A DNA stretch of 64,000 bases from Pseudomonadota bacterium (GTDB lineage Bacteria > Bdellovibrionota > UBA1018): contig JAIXQO010000002.1 of the NCBI GenBank assembly GCA_027485695.1, forward strand, positions 1-64,000, read 5' to 3'. Of the stretch, positions 7,932 through 16,853 are shown one piece after another (within the stretch, counting starts at the first letter, position 1; the number at the start of each line of letters is the position of its first letter). The notes beneath the pieces were generated by a model. That model was not told where the DNA came from, did not search any database, and worked only from the letters and a program-made list of their open reading frames with translations. A program made the position numbers and the translations under genes.

Positions 7932-8875
7932 AGGACGATCGCTCCTCGGGAAGAGATCTCGGAAACCCAGCCTTGAGCAGAAATGCTCCCGGATTCGGCG
8001 AAAGCGCGAATCATCGCGTCTCTGATCGTGTCTGCTGTTTTTGCACCCTGAACTAGCGCAAAAACACTGGGTCCCGCGCCGGAAATCGAACAACCGAGTG
8101 CACCCGCACCTAGCGCAGATTTTTTTACGGCTGCAAAACCCGGAATCAGGTGCGCACGCTGAGGCTCAATCACGACGTCTTCGCATCCGCGTTTGATCCA
8201 CTCATAATTGGATTCACAAAGTCCAGCGATGAACATCGCGAGCCTTCGCGATTGAGCGATGTGTGTTTTGAGTTCGATCTCGCGTTTGAGCACTCCACGC
8301 GCCTGCTTGGTATCGAGTCTCGAGCCCGGATTCACGACTACTACCCGAAGATCTCGGGGAAAGGGCAGCTCAATGACCGATGCGACAGGACTCACTTCTG
8401 AGAGCGTCATCCCGCCGTACAGGCAAGGGGCAATATTATCGGCGTGACGAGCTCCACTCGCGAGCGCTTCGCCATCAAGAGCGAGATCAAGAAGGATCTC
8501 CCGAGAGAGCGGTTGATCCAAGAGAGCGTTCGCCGCGACGACGGCGCCCACTGCCGATGCCGCAGATCCGCCCATACCGGAGCCTAGAGTGATGCCTTTT
8601 TCGATGGTGACCTCAAAACCAAAACCGAGCTGGCACCGCTCGATCATGTTTAAAAGCGGTACACCGCCTGTATTGGTGATCGCATCGCAGGGAATCTCGT
8701 TCGCACCGGGCACACCAGTGATTCGCGTGATTCGAACGGTTTTTTCGGGGATTTTCTTGACCGTCACCCGATCCCCTACCCCGTCGATCGCAAAACCCAG
8801 GATATCGAAACCGACTGCGACATTGGCCACCGTGGCGGGAGCAAACGCGGTTGCTTGAGCACGACCACCACTCAT
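7928..8875 (-). CDS. thrB: homoserine kinase
   Basis: GHMP-family kinase that phosphorylates homoserine for ThrC. 315 residues. The N-terminal APATVANVAVGFD motif and the glycine-rich ATP loop GSGMGGSAASAVGA are both textbook, and the C-terminal ISGAGPSVFAL motif is intact. It overlaps thrA upstream and thrC downstream by four bases each (ATGA), so translation of the three is coupled. Confidence 0.96.
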   Translation of the reverse strand: MSGGRAQATAFAPATVANVAVGFDILGFAIDGVGDRVTVKKIPEKTVRITRITGVPGANEIPCDAITNTGGVPLLNMIERCQLGFGFEVTIEKGITLGSGMGGSAASAVGAVVAANALLDQPLSREILLDLALDGEALASGARHADNIAPCLYGGMTLSEVSPVASVIELPFPRDLRVVVVNPGSRLDTKQARGVLKREIELKTHIAQSRRLAMFIAGLCESNYEWIKRGCEDVVIEPQRAHLIPGFAAVKKSALGAGALGCSISGAGPSVFALVQGAKTADTIRDAMIRAFAESGSISAQGWVSEISSRGAIVL

Positions 8876-11370
8876 CGAGTTGCCCCGAGATGCGAAGCTA
8901 GCCGCAAGAGGTCCGCAAATACGCCGGCAGCGGTCACCTCAGGCCCAGCGCCCGGTCCTTGGATCACCAGAGGGCGTTTGCGATAACGAGTCGTTTGAAA
9001 CGAAACGATGTTGTCCGCTCCGCTTAAGCTCGCGAATGCGTGCGTCTTGGGGAAGGATTTCAGCTCGACCGACGCGCGTCCGGTTTCGTCGATCACACCA
9101 ACGTATCGAAGCACCTCACCTCGGTTCGCGGCCTCCGAACGTTTGGCCTCCATGGTGGCGTCACCTTCGGGAAGCCTAGACAAGTAGTCGTCAACAGAAA
9201 TTTTTTGCAATGAGGCTGGAATCAAGCTCTCTACTGGAACATCGGTAAGCTCAATTCGCCCCCCCGCCTCACGAGCGAGGATAACGAGCTTACGAGCAAC
9301 GTCCGTTCCAGATAGGTCGTCGCGTGGATCCGGCTCCGTATACCCCAGGCTCCGCGCCTCCCGAACGATTTCAGAAAAAGGTTTTTTGCCGTCGAACGAA
9401 TTAAAAATATACGAAAGCGTGCCGCTCAAGACACCTTCGACTCGAATGATCCGGTCTCCGGTCTGCACCAACTCGCGAAGGGTCTGAAGAAGCGGCAATC
9501 CCGCACCGACGTTCGTCGAGTAAAAGAATCGTTTCTGCCCGATCTTCTCGGCCTGGCGGATCGATTCATAAATACGCAGCGACTGGGTATTCGCTTTTTT
9601 ATTCGGCGTAATGATATGAAGGCCGTTTTGCAGCCACTCCGGATAGAGCGATATAAACGCGTCGCTCGCCGTCGCATCAATCACCACCGTGTGCGGCAAA
9701 TGCCCGGACTGGAGGTGACGAATAAACACCTCTCGATTCGCTGCCTGAGCCGCGGGATCTTTTGCAAAACTGTCCCATTGACCCGGCGTCAACCCGCGCT
9801 CATCGCGACCATCCAGGAGCATCATCTGGGAATTCATGATCGCGCGTACGCGAACATCGATTCCGAACCGCTCCTTCAGCGAGCCCAGTTCGCTCTCCAG
9901 TTGCTTGAGAAACTCTTTGCCAATGAGGCCAGCGCCGATCACGCCAATGCCGATGGTGTGTTTCGACAAATAAAATGCCGAGTGCACGGCCCGAAGTGCG
10001 CGGCTCGCATCTTTCGAGGAGATCACCGCCGAGATATTCCTCTCAGATGAGCCTTGCGCAATCGCATCGATGTTCACGCCCGCGCGCCCAAGTGCCGAGA
10101 AGAACTGGCCGGCCACACCGGGATGCGCGACCATGTTGTCGCCCACGGCCGCCAAAATACATTTTCCGACGACCACATCGATTCGATCGAGAGCGCCTTG
10201 ATGAATCTCGGCATAGAATGCTTTTTCGATCGCCGCTTGCGCGAGCGGCGCATCTTTTTCAGATACGGCGAAACAAATCGAGCGCTCCGAACTCGCTTGA
10301 GAAATCAAAACGACGGATATTCCCCGAGCTGCCAGCGCACTGAACAGACGCTCGGCGATACCGGAGACACCCACCAGGCCACTCCCCTCGATGTTGACAA
10401 GCGCGATTTTTTCGATCGCCGAGAAGCCTTTGACGAGCGACTGAGATTTCGCGCCTGAGTGAATCTGAGTTCCGGGAAACGTCGGGTTAAAGGTATTTCG
10501 AATCCAAACCGGGATATTCTTGCGTACGGCCGGCTCCATCGTCGCTGGATGGACGACCTTGGCGCCGAAGTGTGCAAGCTCGCTCACTTCATCATATGTC
10601 ATCTCATCGAGGACCACAGCATCTGGCACCAACCGTGGATCAGCCGACAACACGCCGTCGACGTCCGTCCAAATCACGATTTCGCGCGCGCTCAGGAGGT
10701 CTCCAAATATCGATGCCGAAAAGTCGGAACCGTTGCGTTTCAGAGTGGTCGCCACGCCGTCCGCCGTTGATGCAACGAATCCCGTGATGACCAGGCACGC
10801 ATCGTTTGGTACGCCTGCCAGGAAACGATCCATTTTTTCTTGGGATTTTTTCCAGTCTACAACGACGTTTTTTTCACCAGGGTCGACGACCAAAATCTCG
10901 CGTGCGTCCACGAAATGGGCGGGTCGGCCGGACTTCTTTAAGAACTCGGCAAACAACAGTGCCGACCACACCTCACCGTGACCAGAAACCCACTCCACGA
11001 TCCGCTCGGCCGCGCTCCCGGCATGCCAGATCCCGCGTAATACTTCGTCCAGGCTCTGAAACTGTTGATCGAGCGTCGCTACTACACCCGAAATCCCTAG
11101 CTCTCGAACCGCGTCGTCGTGGCGAGTGCGAAGCAAGGATAGTTTTTGTCGATAACCTTCGTCTCGCATTTGCGCTAGGTGAACCAATGCGATCAAATCG
11201 TCGGTCACGCCTTTCATCGCGGATAAAACGACCGCCAGACGTGGGTTCGTGTTTTGAGCGGATTGCGCATCGAGAATGCGCGAAACGCCACGATAGCGAT
11301 CGGCGTTCAAAACGCTCGTGCCGCCGAATTTATGGACTTCCCAACGACGCTCGGAACTCGGGCTCGACAT
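8872..11370 (-). CDS. thrA: bifunctional aspartate kinase / homoserine dehydrogenase I
   Basis: Fused enzyme of 832 residues catalysing the first and third steps of the aspartate-to-threonine route. Order: aspartokinase (HKFGGTSV near residue 13), two regulatory ACT-type modules (about 320-470, with VGVSGIAERLFSAL and VVGKCILAAVGDNM), then NADP-binding homoserine dehydrogenase (GVIGAGLIGKEF near 480) and its catalytic half (TPNKKAN, GTLSYIFN, DPRDDLSGTDVARK). Length matches enterobacterial ThrA. ATG 11370 is preceded in frame by a GTG at 11373. It follows a tiny lipoprotein gene by about 9 bases and overlaps thrB. Feedback inhibition by threonine is expected from the family. Confidence 0.96.
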   Translation of the reverse strand: MSSPSSERRWEVHKFGGTSVLNADRYRGVSRILDAQSAQNTNPRLAVVLSAMKGVTDDLIALVHLAQMRDEGYRQKLSLLRTRHDDAVRELGISGVVATLDQQFQSLDEVLRGIWHAGSAAERIVEWVSGHGEVWSALLFAEFLKKSGRPAHFVDAREILVVDPGEKNVVVDWKKSQEKMDRFLAGVPNDACLVITGFVASTADGVATTLKRNGSDFSASIFGDLLSAREIVIWTDVDGVLSADPRLVPDAVVLDEMTYDEVSELAHFGAKVVHPATMEPAVRKNIPVWIRNTFNPTFPGTQIHSGAKSQSLVKGFSAIEKIALVNIEGSGLVGVSGIAERLFSALAARGISVVLISQASSERSICFAVSEKDAPLAQAAIEKAFYAEIHQGALDRIDVVVGKCILAAVGDNMVAHPGVAGQFFSALGRAGVNIDAIAQGSSERNISAVISSKDASRALRAVHSAFYLSKHTIGIGVIGAGLIGKEFLKQLESELGSLKERFGIDVRVRAIMNSQMMLLDGRDERGLTPGQWDSFAKDPAAQAANREVFIRHLQSGHLPHTVVIDATASDAFISLYPEWLQNGLHIITPNKKANTQSLRIYESIRQAEKIGQKRFFYSTNVGAGLPLLQTLRELVQTGDRIIRVEGVLSGTLSYIFNSFDGKKPFSEIVREARSLGYTEPDPRDDLSGTDVARKLVILAREAGGRIELTDVPVESLIPASLQKISVDDYLSRLPEGDATMEAKRSEAANRGEVLRYVGVIDETGRASVELKSFPKTHAFASLSGADNIVSFQTTRYRKRPLVIQGPGAGPEVTAAGVFADLLRLASHLGATR

Positions 11371-11379
11371 CACGACTCT

Positions 11380-11529
11380 CTATTTCTCGACCGCTTCGCA
11401 CTCGAGGAGCGCTCCGTCAAAGACGGACTGGCAGGAATCTTTTTTAACGAGCACTTTTTTAGCGGTTTTACAGGAAGATACACCGGCCATCAGGGCCAGC
11501 AAGACAAGCAGAAACGGACTTTTAGACAT
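11380..11529 (-). CDS. small lipoprotein at the head of the thr operon
   Basis: A 49-residue protein: a signal peptide with hydrophobic core PFLLVLLALMAG, then VSSC as a lipobox-like cleavage site at about residue 20, then a short Lys-rich mature part with two further Cys residues. An AAAGGAGG ribosome site lies about 10 bases before ATG 11529, stronger than that of most genes here. It ends about 9 bases before thrA, so it should be cotranscribed. It is not rich in Thr or Ile, so it is not a thrL-type attenuation peptide. Function unknown. Confidence 0.7.
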   Translation of the reverse strand: MSKSPFLLVLLALMAGVSSCKTAKKVLVKKDSCQSVFDGALLECEAVEK

Positions 11530-11645
11530 AGGGAACAATGCCTCCTTTGGACTCCTTTGATTTTCACACAAGCAAATTAGATCCGATAGCAAAGACTGTT
11601 CACTCGACAAAAGCTTGGAGCTTTCTTACGCTGGTATAAAATCTT

Positions 11646-12479
11646 ATGCCTAGTCCATTACAAGTCCTCCTTGCCAGCATCATCGAAACGCTCAGTCACG
11701 TTCTCCCGTTTTCCCGCTCCGTAGGAAACTACGTACTGGAACACCTGAATGTCCTCGATGAACCGTCCATCAGCATTCACACGCTTTCGCTCTTTGGAGT
11801 CATTCTCGCGCTCATCGTTTACTTCAGACATGACATCCTCAGCCAAACGGTCGCGATCTTAAGACTCATTGTTGAGCGCAAGCGACCGACCTCCATCGAC
11901 GAGCGACTCCCCTGGCTCTACCTCATCTCCTGGATTCCTTTTTTGATCAGTTTTGCGGTTTCGAAACAGGACTGGTGTCGGGCATGGATCGAGAATGGCC
12001 TCGTTTGGTCCGGAATTCCGTACTTACTCTCCGGTCTCCTGCTCCTTTGGGGAGAAAAGCGAGCTGTCCCTCAAAAAGGATACGCGGCTTGGAACGCTGG
12101 AGAATCCATCTTAATCGGCTGTTTTTCCGCTCTCGCCATCCTACCGGGGCTCGATCGACTCACGGCCACGGCTTGGATCGGTCGCGCACGCGGATTTCGC
12201 ATGGACGCGCTTTTCAAGTTCTTGCTACTGAGTTCCATCCCACTCCTCATCCTCCAACTCATGATCGAAGGCGAAAGGCTTTCAGACGCCTATCACTATA
12301 TCGGGCTGATTCCGGCGGCGATTTCGCTCGGTGGATCGTTTGCGATCACGCTTTTTATCTCGTCTTTTTTGTGCGGACCGAAACCCCCAACTCGAATCGT
12401 CCATTGGGCCTATTTCAAGATCCTATTTGGGATTCTGGCTTGCTGGGTGGGCTATCAAACGTATTCGAGCGGTCTGTAG
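11646..12479 (+). CDS. UppP/BacA-like membrane protein with altered active site
   Basis: A 277-residue protein with about 7-8 membrane segments and the two family landmarks of undecaprenyl-pyrophosphate phosphatase (UppP/BacA): an N-terminal E-x3-...LPFSRS loop and a later LPGLDRLTATAW loop corresponding to PGxSRSGAT. Against the family motif EGxTEFLPVSSTGH the sequence here is ETLSHVLPFSRSVG: the first Glu is kept but the second Glu is His, the catalytic Ser is Arg and the final His is lost. The Arg of the second loop is kept. It may therefore be inactive on undecaprenyl pyrophosphate or have another role. It is a single gene divergent from the thr operon. Confidence 0.7.
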   Translation: MPSPLQVLLASIIETLSHVLPFSRSVGNYVLEHLNVLDEPSISIHTLSLFGVILALIVYFRHDILSQTVAILRLIVERKRPTSIDERLPWLYLISWIPFLISFAVSKQDWCRAWIENGLVWSGIPYLLSGLLLLWGEKRAVPQKGYAAWNAGESILIGCFSALAILPGLDRLTATAWIGRARGFRMDALFKFLLLSSIPLLILQLMIEGERLSDAYHYIGLIPAAISLGGSFAITLFISSFLCGPKPPTRIVHWAYFKILFGILACWVGYQTYSSGL

Positions 12480-12510
12480 ATTTTAAAACACTGGCCGAAT
12501 CAAATGAAAA

Positions 12511-12535
12511 CGGGTGCCGAGTCGATCGGCACCCG
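12511..12535 (-). terminator. terminator after the IHF/HU gene
   Basis: A 10-bp perfect stem CGGGTGCCGA/TCGGCACCCG with a 5-base loop. On the minus strand it is followed by TTTTCATTT, so it best serves the IHF/HU gene; on the plus strand it may also stop the UppP-like gene. Confidence 0.85.
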
Positions 12536-12569
12536 ATAAAATTTCTGAAGTACTCAGCAAAAACGAGCC

Positions 12570-12854
12570 TTACTTTTTCTCGAAGTCGACCATTTCTTTG
12601 AGCTCTTTGCCCACCTTGAAGAATGGCACGCGCTTGGGTGGCACCTGAACCACCTGACCGGTTTTCGGGTTGCGACCTTGATAGGATTCGTAGCTCCGAT
12701 TCACAAAAGATCCGAATCCGCGAATTTCGATCCGCTCGTCTTTTTTCAAGGCATCGCACATCATATCAAACACCAGGTTGACCACGACTTCGGCCTGACG
12801 GTGCTGGAGGTTGGCTTTTTGGGAGATGATATTGATGAGATCGGCTTTGGTCAT
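12570..12854 (-). CDS. ihfB: IHF-beta/HU-family DNA-binding protein
   Basis: A 94-residue histone-like protein that bends DNA as a dimer. The helix-turn core ERIEIRGFGSF and the beta-arm GRNPKTGQ...VPPKRVPFFK.GKELKE are present and closer to IhfB than to HU. ATG 12854 gives the standard MTKADLI start. On the minus strand TTGACC (12885-12890), 17 bases, TTATCC (12862-12867) form a promoter so close to the ATG that the message would be leaderless or nearly so; there is no Shine-Dalgarno sequence. A single gene between a strong terminator and the RMD1 gene. IhfB versus HU is the main uncertainty. Confidence 0.85.
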   Translation of the reverse strand: MTKADLINIISQKANLQHRQAEVVVNLVFDMMCDALKKDERIEIRGFGSFVNRSYESYQGRNPKTGQVVQVPPKRVPFFKVGKELKEMVDFEKK

Positions 12855-12913
12855 ACTCTTAGGATAACGGGAGCTTAGGAGCGAGGTCAAGGGTGGTTGT
12901 TGAAACCCTCAAC

Positions 12914-13765
12914 TCATCCCCCTGCCCGTATGGCGTGTATCAAATTCATGACGATTTCAAACGCAATGAGGACGATGATCGTCATTTCGAGGGTCGTCTC
13001 ACGCTTACTCTTAAGCAGGTCCGTGATCACTTCGACGCTCTCTTGGATGATCTTGCTCTTGTACTCCACCGCCCGGTAACGGGTATCTACTTCGAGCATC
13101 ACTTTAAGGTCGTGGTAGATCCGGTCAAGCTCACTGTCTTCCCAAGTCTCTTCGGGGGTATCGACGATGTACAGGTTCGCAATGATCTCTTGCTTGGAGC
13201 TTAAGCAGAGACCGACGAACTTCAGCAAGTCCTCTTTGCTATCGATGAATTTACCTTCGAGCTCCAAACGCTTCGTGATCTGGGTCGCGCGCTCCAGCAA
13301 GTTCTCAATCAAGATATCGTAGTAGTCGAGCGCAGAACTCTCAGCGACCAGCATTGAGACGAGTTTGATCTTGGCAAAGGTGATTTTCGTACAAAGTACC
13401 CGGTCAAACCGAACTTGGTTCGCAGGCCCCGCCAACCCCGGAACCTCTTCCATCAGGAATGCCTCGGAGGTATCGCCGATACCAGCCGCCTCCTTGGTTG
13501 AACGGAGGAGCTTCAGAATGGAATCCTGAAGCACGGTGGGTACGTTGAAGAAAACGACGGTTCCGTAGTTATAAATGAAAGCGAACGAAAACTCACCCAA
13601 GCGGATCGTGAGATTGTAGTTCGTGAACTCGTCGATCGGAAACTCCGTCAGCCGCTCGCGGATTTCCCGCATCTTGAGACGCTCGGCAACGTGAGTCGCG
13701 CTGATTCTGAAGAGTTTGGTCGAGCCCTCGCTCGCACGATCAAAGATTTCGGATTTCTCGGACAC
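12914..13765 (-). CDS. RMD1/DUF155-family membrane protein
   Basis: A 283-residue protein matching the RMD1 (DUF155) family: the central FGSF-like strand here reads FAFIYNYGTVVFFNVP, followed by a helical region and a single C-terminal membrane helix (EMTIIVLIAFEIVMNLIHAI) that ends the protein. The family is named after yeast Rmd1; bacterial function is not established. Its 5' end overlaps the MgtC gene by 26 bases, so the two are probably cotranslated. Confidence 0.82.
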   Translation of the reverse strand: MSEKSEIFDRASEGSTKLFRISATHVAERLKMREIRERLTEFPIDEFTNYNLTIRLGEFSFAFIYNYGTVVFFNVPTVLQDSILKLLRSTKEAAGIGDTSEAFLMEEVPGLAGPANQVRFDRVLCTKITFAKIKLVSMLVAESSALDYYDILIENLLERATQITKRLELEGKFIDSKEDLLKFVGLCLSSKQEIIANLYIVDTPEETWEDSELDRIYHDLKVMLEVDTRYRAVEYKSKIIQESVEVITDLLKSKRETTLEMTIIVLIAFEIVMNLIHAIRAGG

Positions 13766-14435
13766 CGGGTGTACTCCACAGCGATAAGCTGAATTTTCTC
13801 TGGTCAGTCCGATGTCCCGTATATTTCATATGAACGGTCTGCTCGGTCCCTCGACTTGATAGATCGAAACTCTCTAGGACGAGATCGTTTTGGCCCAGTA
13901 GCCGGTGGATTTCCTTACGGGCCGCTCCGGATTCATCCTGAAGCACGATCTCCATTTGAAATGAGAGCGAACGCCCAAGAACACGGTCTTCGAAATAACT
14001 GACGCCGACTAGGATCAAGATCGTCATGATCGACAGCGCTACCGCAACATCGTGGTAACCTAGACCAATCAAAATCCCGAGCGCAGCCACGCACCAGATG
14101 GTCGCAGCCGTTGTAAGCCCGTGAATCGTCCCGCGCGCTTGAACGATCGCGCCACCACCCAAGAAACCGATACCAGAGACGATCTGCGCGGAAATCCGCG
14201 CCGGGTCTCCGAAATGTCCGCGATCTGCGAGCGAAGTAGAAATCAGGACGGAAACGGCCGTGTAGAGAGCCGCTCCCATGCAAATCAAAATATTGGTCTT
14301 GATGCCCGCGGGCTTGCTCTTGAGTTCTCGCTCGAGCCCAATCAGCCCGCCGCAAATGACAGTCAGAAGGACCTTTGGGGCGAAATATTGAAATAATTGG
14401 AGATAACTCCAATCAATGGGGTGCAAAGGATTCAT
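13740..14435 (-). CDS. MgtC/SapB-family membrane protein
   Basis: A 231-residue protein with four or five N-terminal membrane segments including the family signature GGLIGLERELKSKPAGIKTN and ...GIGFLGGGAIV, then a cytoplasmic C-terminal domain of about 90 residues like the ACT-type tail of MgtC. Family members affect magnesium and phosphate homeostasis and, in some pathogens, intramacrophage survival. It lies about 100 bases from phoU on the same strand and overlaps the RMD1 gene. The link to phosphate is suggestive only. Confidence 0.88.
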   Translation of the reverse strand: MNPLHPIDWSYLQLFQYFAPKVLLTVICGGLIGLERELKSKPAGIKTNILICMGAALYTAVSVLISTSLADRGHFGDPARISAQIVSGIGFLGGGAIVQARGTIHGLTTAATIWCVAALGILIGLGYHDVAVALSIMTILILVGVSYFEDRVLGRSLSFQMEIVLQDESGAARKEIHRLLGQNDLVLESFDLSSRGTEQTVHMKYTGHRTDQRKFSLSLWSTPGVREIRNL

Positions 14436-14535
14436 GCGTTGTCTTCTTCCTTGAAGCCGGCTTATTTCAGCTTAGGTAAAAGACACAGGAGCGTCAAGTT
14501 ATCACTGGAAAGTCATGGGCCGGAAGCCCGGGGAC

Positions 14536-15195
14536 TTAAAGCCGCGCGCCGTGGCGAACGTCTTTGCCGGAAACAACGAAAATGACGTCTTCGGCGATGT
14601 TCGTCGCGTGATCTGCGATGCGCTCGAGGTTCCTCGAGATCAGGATCAAGTTCAAGCTCTGCTCGATCTTCTTCGGATCGCCCATCATATAGGTCAGAAG
14701 CTCTCGGAAAATCTGGCTCTTCATCGCATCCACTGCATCATCGCGATCGAGCACGTCGGTCGCGAGCGCCAAATCACGCTGAACGAACGAATCGAGCGCT
14801 TCTTTGACCATGAACTGGGTTTGCTCAGCCATACGAGGAATATCAATCAAAGGCTTGAGTGGCGGATGCCCGAGGTATTCTTTGCCGTTGAGCGCGATAT
14901 TGACCGCCTGATCGCCCATGCGCTCCAAATCCGTGTTAATCTTGATCACGGCCAAAATGAAACGAAGGTCGGCGGCTAGCGGGCTCTGGATCGCAAGGAA
15001 TTTGAGGCAGTCTTCGTCGACTTCTTTGTGAAGGACGTTGATCTTGGATTCATAAGCATGAACCTTCTCGAAACGAGTGGGTTGGTTCTCCAGAAGGGCC
15101 TGAATGGCTTCTTCGATCGCTTTTTCGACGTATCCTCCCATCAAAAGGAGTTTCTCGCGAAGCTTAACAATACCTTGGTCGATAGAACGATCCAT
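14536..15195 (-). CDS. phoU: phosphate uptake regulator PhoU
   Basis: A 219-residue cytoplasmic helical protein with two three-helix repeats, each carrying a PhoU metal-binding E/DxxxD pattern. It connects the Pst transporter to the PhoR sensor. The N-terminus IDQGIVKLREKLLLMGGYVEKAIEEA is characteristic. It is the last gene of the pst cluster, 51 bases after pstB. Confidence 0.95.
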   Translation of the reverse strand: MDRSIDQGIVKLREKLLLMGGYVEKAIEEAIQALLENQPTRFEKVHAYESKINVLHKEVDEDCLKFLAIQSPLAADLRFILAVIKINTDLERMGDQAVNIALNGKEYLGHPPLKPLIDIPRMAEQTQFMVKEALDSFVQRDLALATDVLDRDDAVDAMKSQIFRELLTYMMGDPKKIEQSLNLILISRNLERIADHATNIAEDVIFVVSGKDVRHGARL

Positions 15196-15246
15196 ACTCT
15201 CAACTACCCTTCTCTCACCTAAGAGTGACGGGAATCCCGCATTCCG

Positions 15247-15999
15247 TCAACCGAAACGCCCAGTGATGTATTGCTCAGTTTTGGCGTCTTTTGGAACCGT
15301 AAATAGCGTGCTCGACTCATCATATTCCACGAGTTCCCCCATGAGGAAGAACGCGGTTCGATCAGAAACCCGGGCCGCCTGCTGCATATTGTGAGTCACG
15401 ACAATCAGAGTCACCGACTTCTTGAGGCTGATCATGAGCTCTTCAACCTTGGCAGTGGAAATCGGGTCCAGGGCAGAGGTCGGCTCGTCCATCAGAAGTA
15501 CGGGAGGCTTCATTGCCAAGGCGCGAGCAATACAAAGACGTTGTTGTTGGCCACCCGAAAGCGATGTGCCGGGTTTCTTAAGCTTGTCTTTGACTTCTTC
15601 CCAGAGTGCCGCGCCCTTGAGCGCCTCTTCGGCTACTTGGTCCATGCGGTCGCGGGAACCCGTCAATTTCAGGCCCACCACGACGTTTTCAAAAATACTC
15701 ATCCCAGGAAATGGGTTCGGCTTCTGAAACACCATGCCGATACTCCGGCGAACCGCCACCGGATCAAGTTTACGATCATAGATCGAAGAACCACCCAGGA
15801 GGACCTCGCCCTCGACGCGCGCTTTGGGAATTTCCTCATGCATACGATTCAAACAACGGAGGAACGTCGATTTGCCACAGCCAGACGGACCGATCAAAGC
15901 GACCAGGCTTTTTTCCGGTACTGCGAGCGATACGTTTTTCACTGCATGAAAATTCTCAAAGTACGCATTGAGATTTTTTGCTTCAACGATGGGTTTCAT
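15247..15999 (-). CDS. pstB: phosphate ABC transporter ATP-binding protein PstB
   Basis: 250-residue ATPase of the high-affinity phosphate importer. Walker [10 protein letters not shown], signature LSGGQQQRL, Walker [14 protein letters not shown] and the switch His are present. ATG 15999 overlaps the pstA stop (ATGA); the extra 34 upstream codons lie inside pstA and are excluded. Confidence 0.96.
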   Translation of the reverse strand: MKPIVEAKNLNAYFENFHAVKNVSLAVPEKSLVALIGPSGCGKSTFLRCLNRMHEEIPKARVEGEVLLGGSSIYDRKLDPVAVRRSIGMVFQKPNPFPGMSIFENVVVGLKLTGSRDRMDQVAEEALKGAALWEEVKDKLKKPGTSLSGGQQQRLCIARALAMKPPVLLMDEPTSALDPISTAKVEELMISLKKSVTLIVVTHNMQQAARVSDRTAFFLMGELVEYDESSTLFTVPKDAKTEQYITGRFG

Positions 16000-16853
16000 C
16001 GGCTTTCTCCACGGGAACGGGTCGCCCATTTCATGATGAGATTGGTGACCAAAGTTAAACTGACCAGCACGCTCGCGGCTGCCCAGGCGAGGTGATTCCA
16101 TTCCTCAAATGGCGCAAGTGCGAACGAATAGATTTGCACAGGTAGCGATGCCGCGGGCTCCAAAAGCGAACGCGGCCAATGTTGGGAACTCAGCGCCGTA
16201 AACAACAGAGGCGCCGTCTCCCCTGCCACACGAGCAAGCGCTAGAGCGACACCCGTTGTGATCCCCGAGCGGGCGGCAATGAGCACGATCCGGAGCGTGA
16301 CCTTCCAGCGCGGGATCCCGAGCGCAAGGCCTGCTTCGCGGATATGCGAAGGAATGAGTTTTAAAACTTCTTCGGTCGTTTTAGCGACGACTGGAAGCAA
16401 AATGACCGCGAGGGCAAAACTACCCGCCAACATCGAAAAGTGCCCGATCGGCACGACGATTGCGGAATAAGCAAAAATCCCGAGCACGATCGAAGGCACA
16501 CCACTCAGAAGTTCGATCGATGTTCTCACCCAACCGGCAAGCGCCGATCGGCTATACTCGGAGAGAAAAATTCCAACTAAGATCCCCACCGGCACGCCGA
16601 CGATCGCGGCAACGAGGACCAAGAAAAACGAACCGACTACTGCGTTCCCGAGTCCACCACCGGACTCACCGACTGGCTTGGGTAGTTCGGTGAAAAAATT
16701 CAAATTCCAATGCGGTAGCCCTTGGGCATAGACATAGTGGAGGACATGGATGAGCGGAATGAGCGCGACGCAGGCAAGCGCGATCAAAAGCAAAATCACG
16801 AAGCGGTTTTTCAACCGACGTGCGATCGAAATCTGGAAATCGGCAGGATTCAC
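15996..16853 (-). CDS. pstA: phosphate ABC transporter permease PstA
   Basis: 285-residue inner-membrane permease with six membrane segments and the EAA-type loop ([24 protein letters not shown]). Partner of PstC. Overlaps pstC upstream and pstB downstream by four bases each. Confidence 0.95.
   Translation of the reverse strand: MNPADFQISIARRLKNRFVILLLIALACVALIPLIHVLHYVYAQGLPHWNLNFFTELPKPVGESGGGLGNAVVGSFFLVLVAAIVGVPVGILVGIFLSEYSRSALAGWVRTSIELLSGVPSIVLGIFAYSAIVVPIGHFSMLAGSFALAVILLPVVAKTTEEVLKLIPSHIREAGLALGIPRWKVTLRIVLIAARSGITTGVALALARVAGETAPLLFTALSSQHWPRSLLEPAASLPVQIYSFALAPFEEWNHLAWAAASVLVSLTLVTNLIMKWATRSRGESR

Noticed and set aside
10806..11447. 213-codon plus-strand ORF
   Set aside because: Antisense to thrA.
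11380..11529. thrL-type attenuator peptide
   Set aside because: The peptide has no Thr/Ile run and has a lipoprotein signal.
15391..16095. 234-codon plus-strand ORF
   Set aside because: Antisense to pstB.
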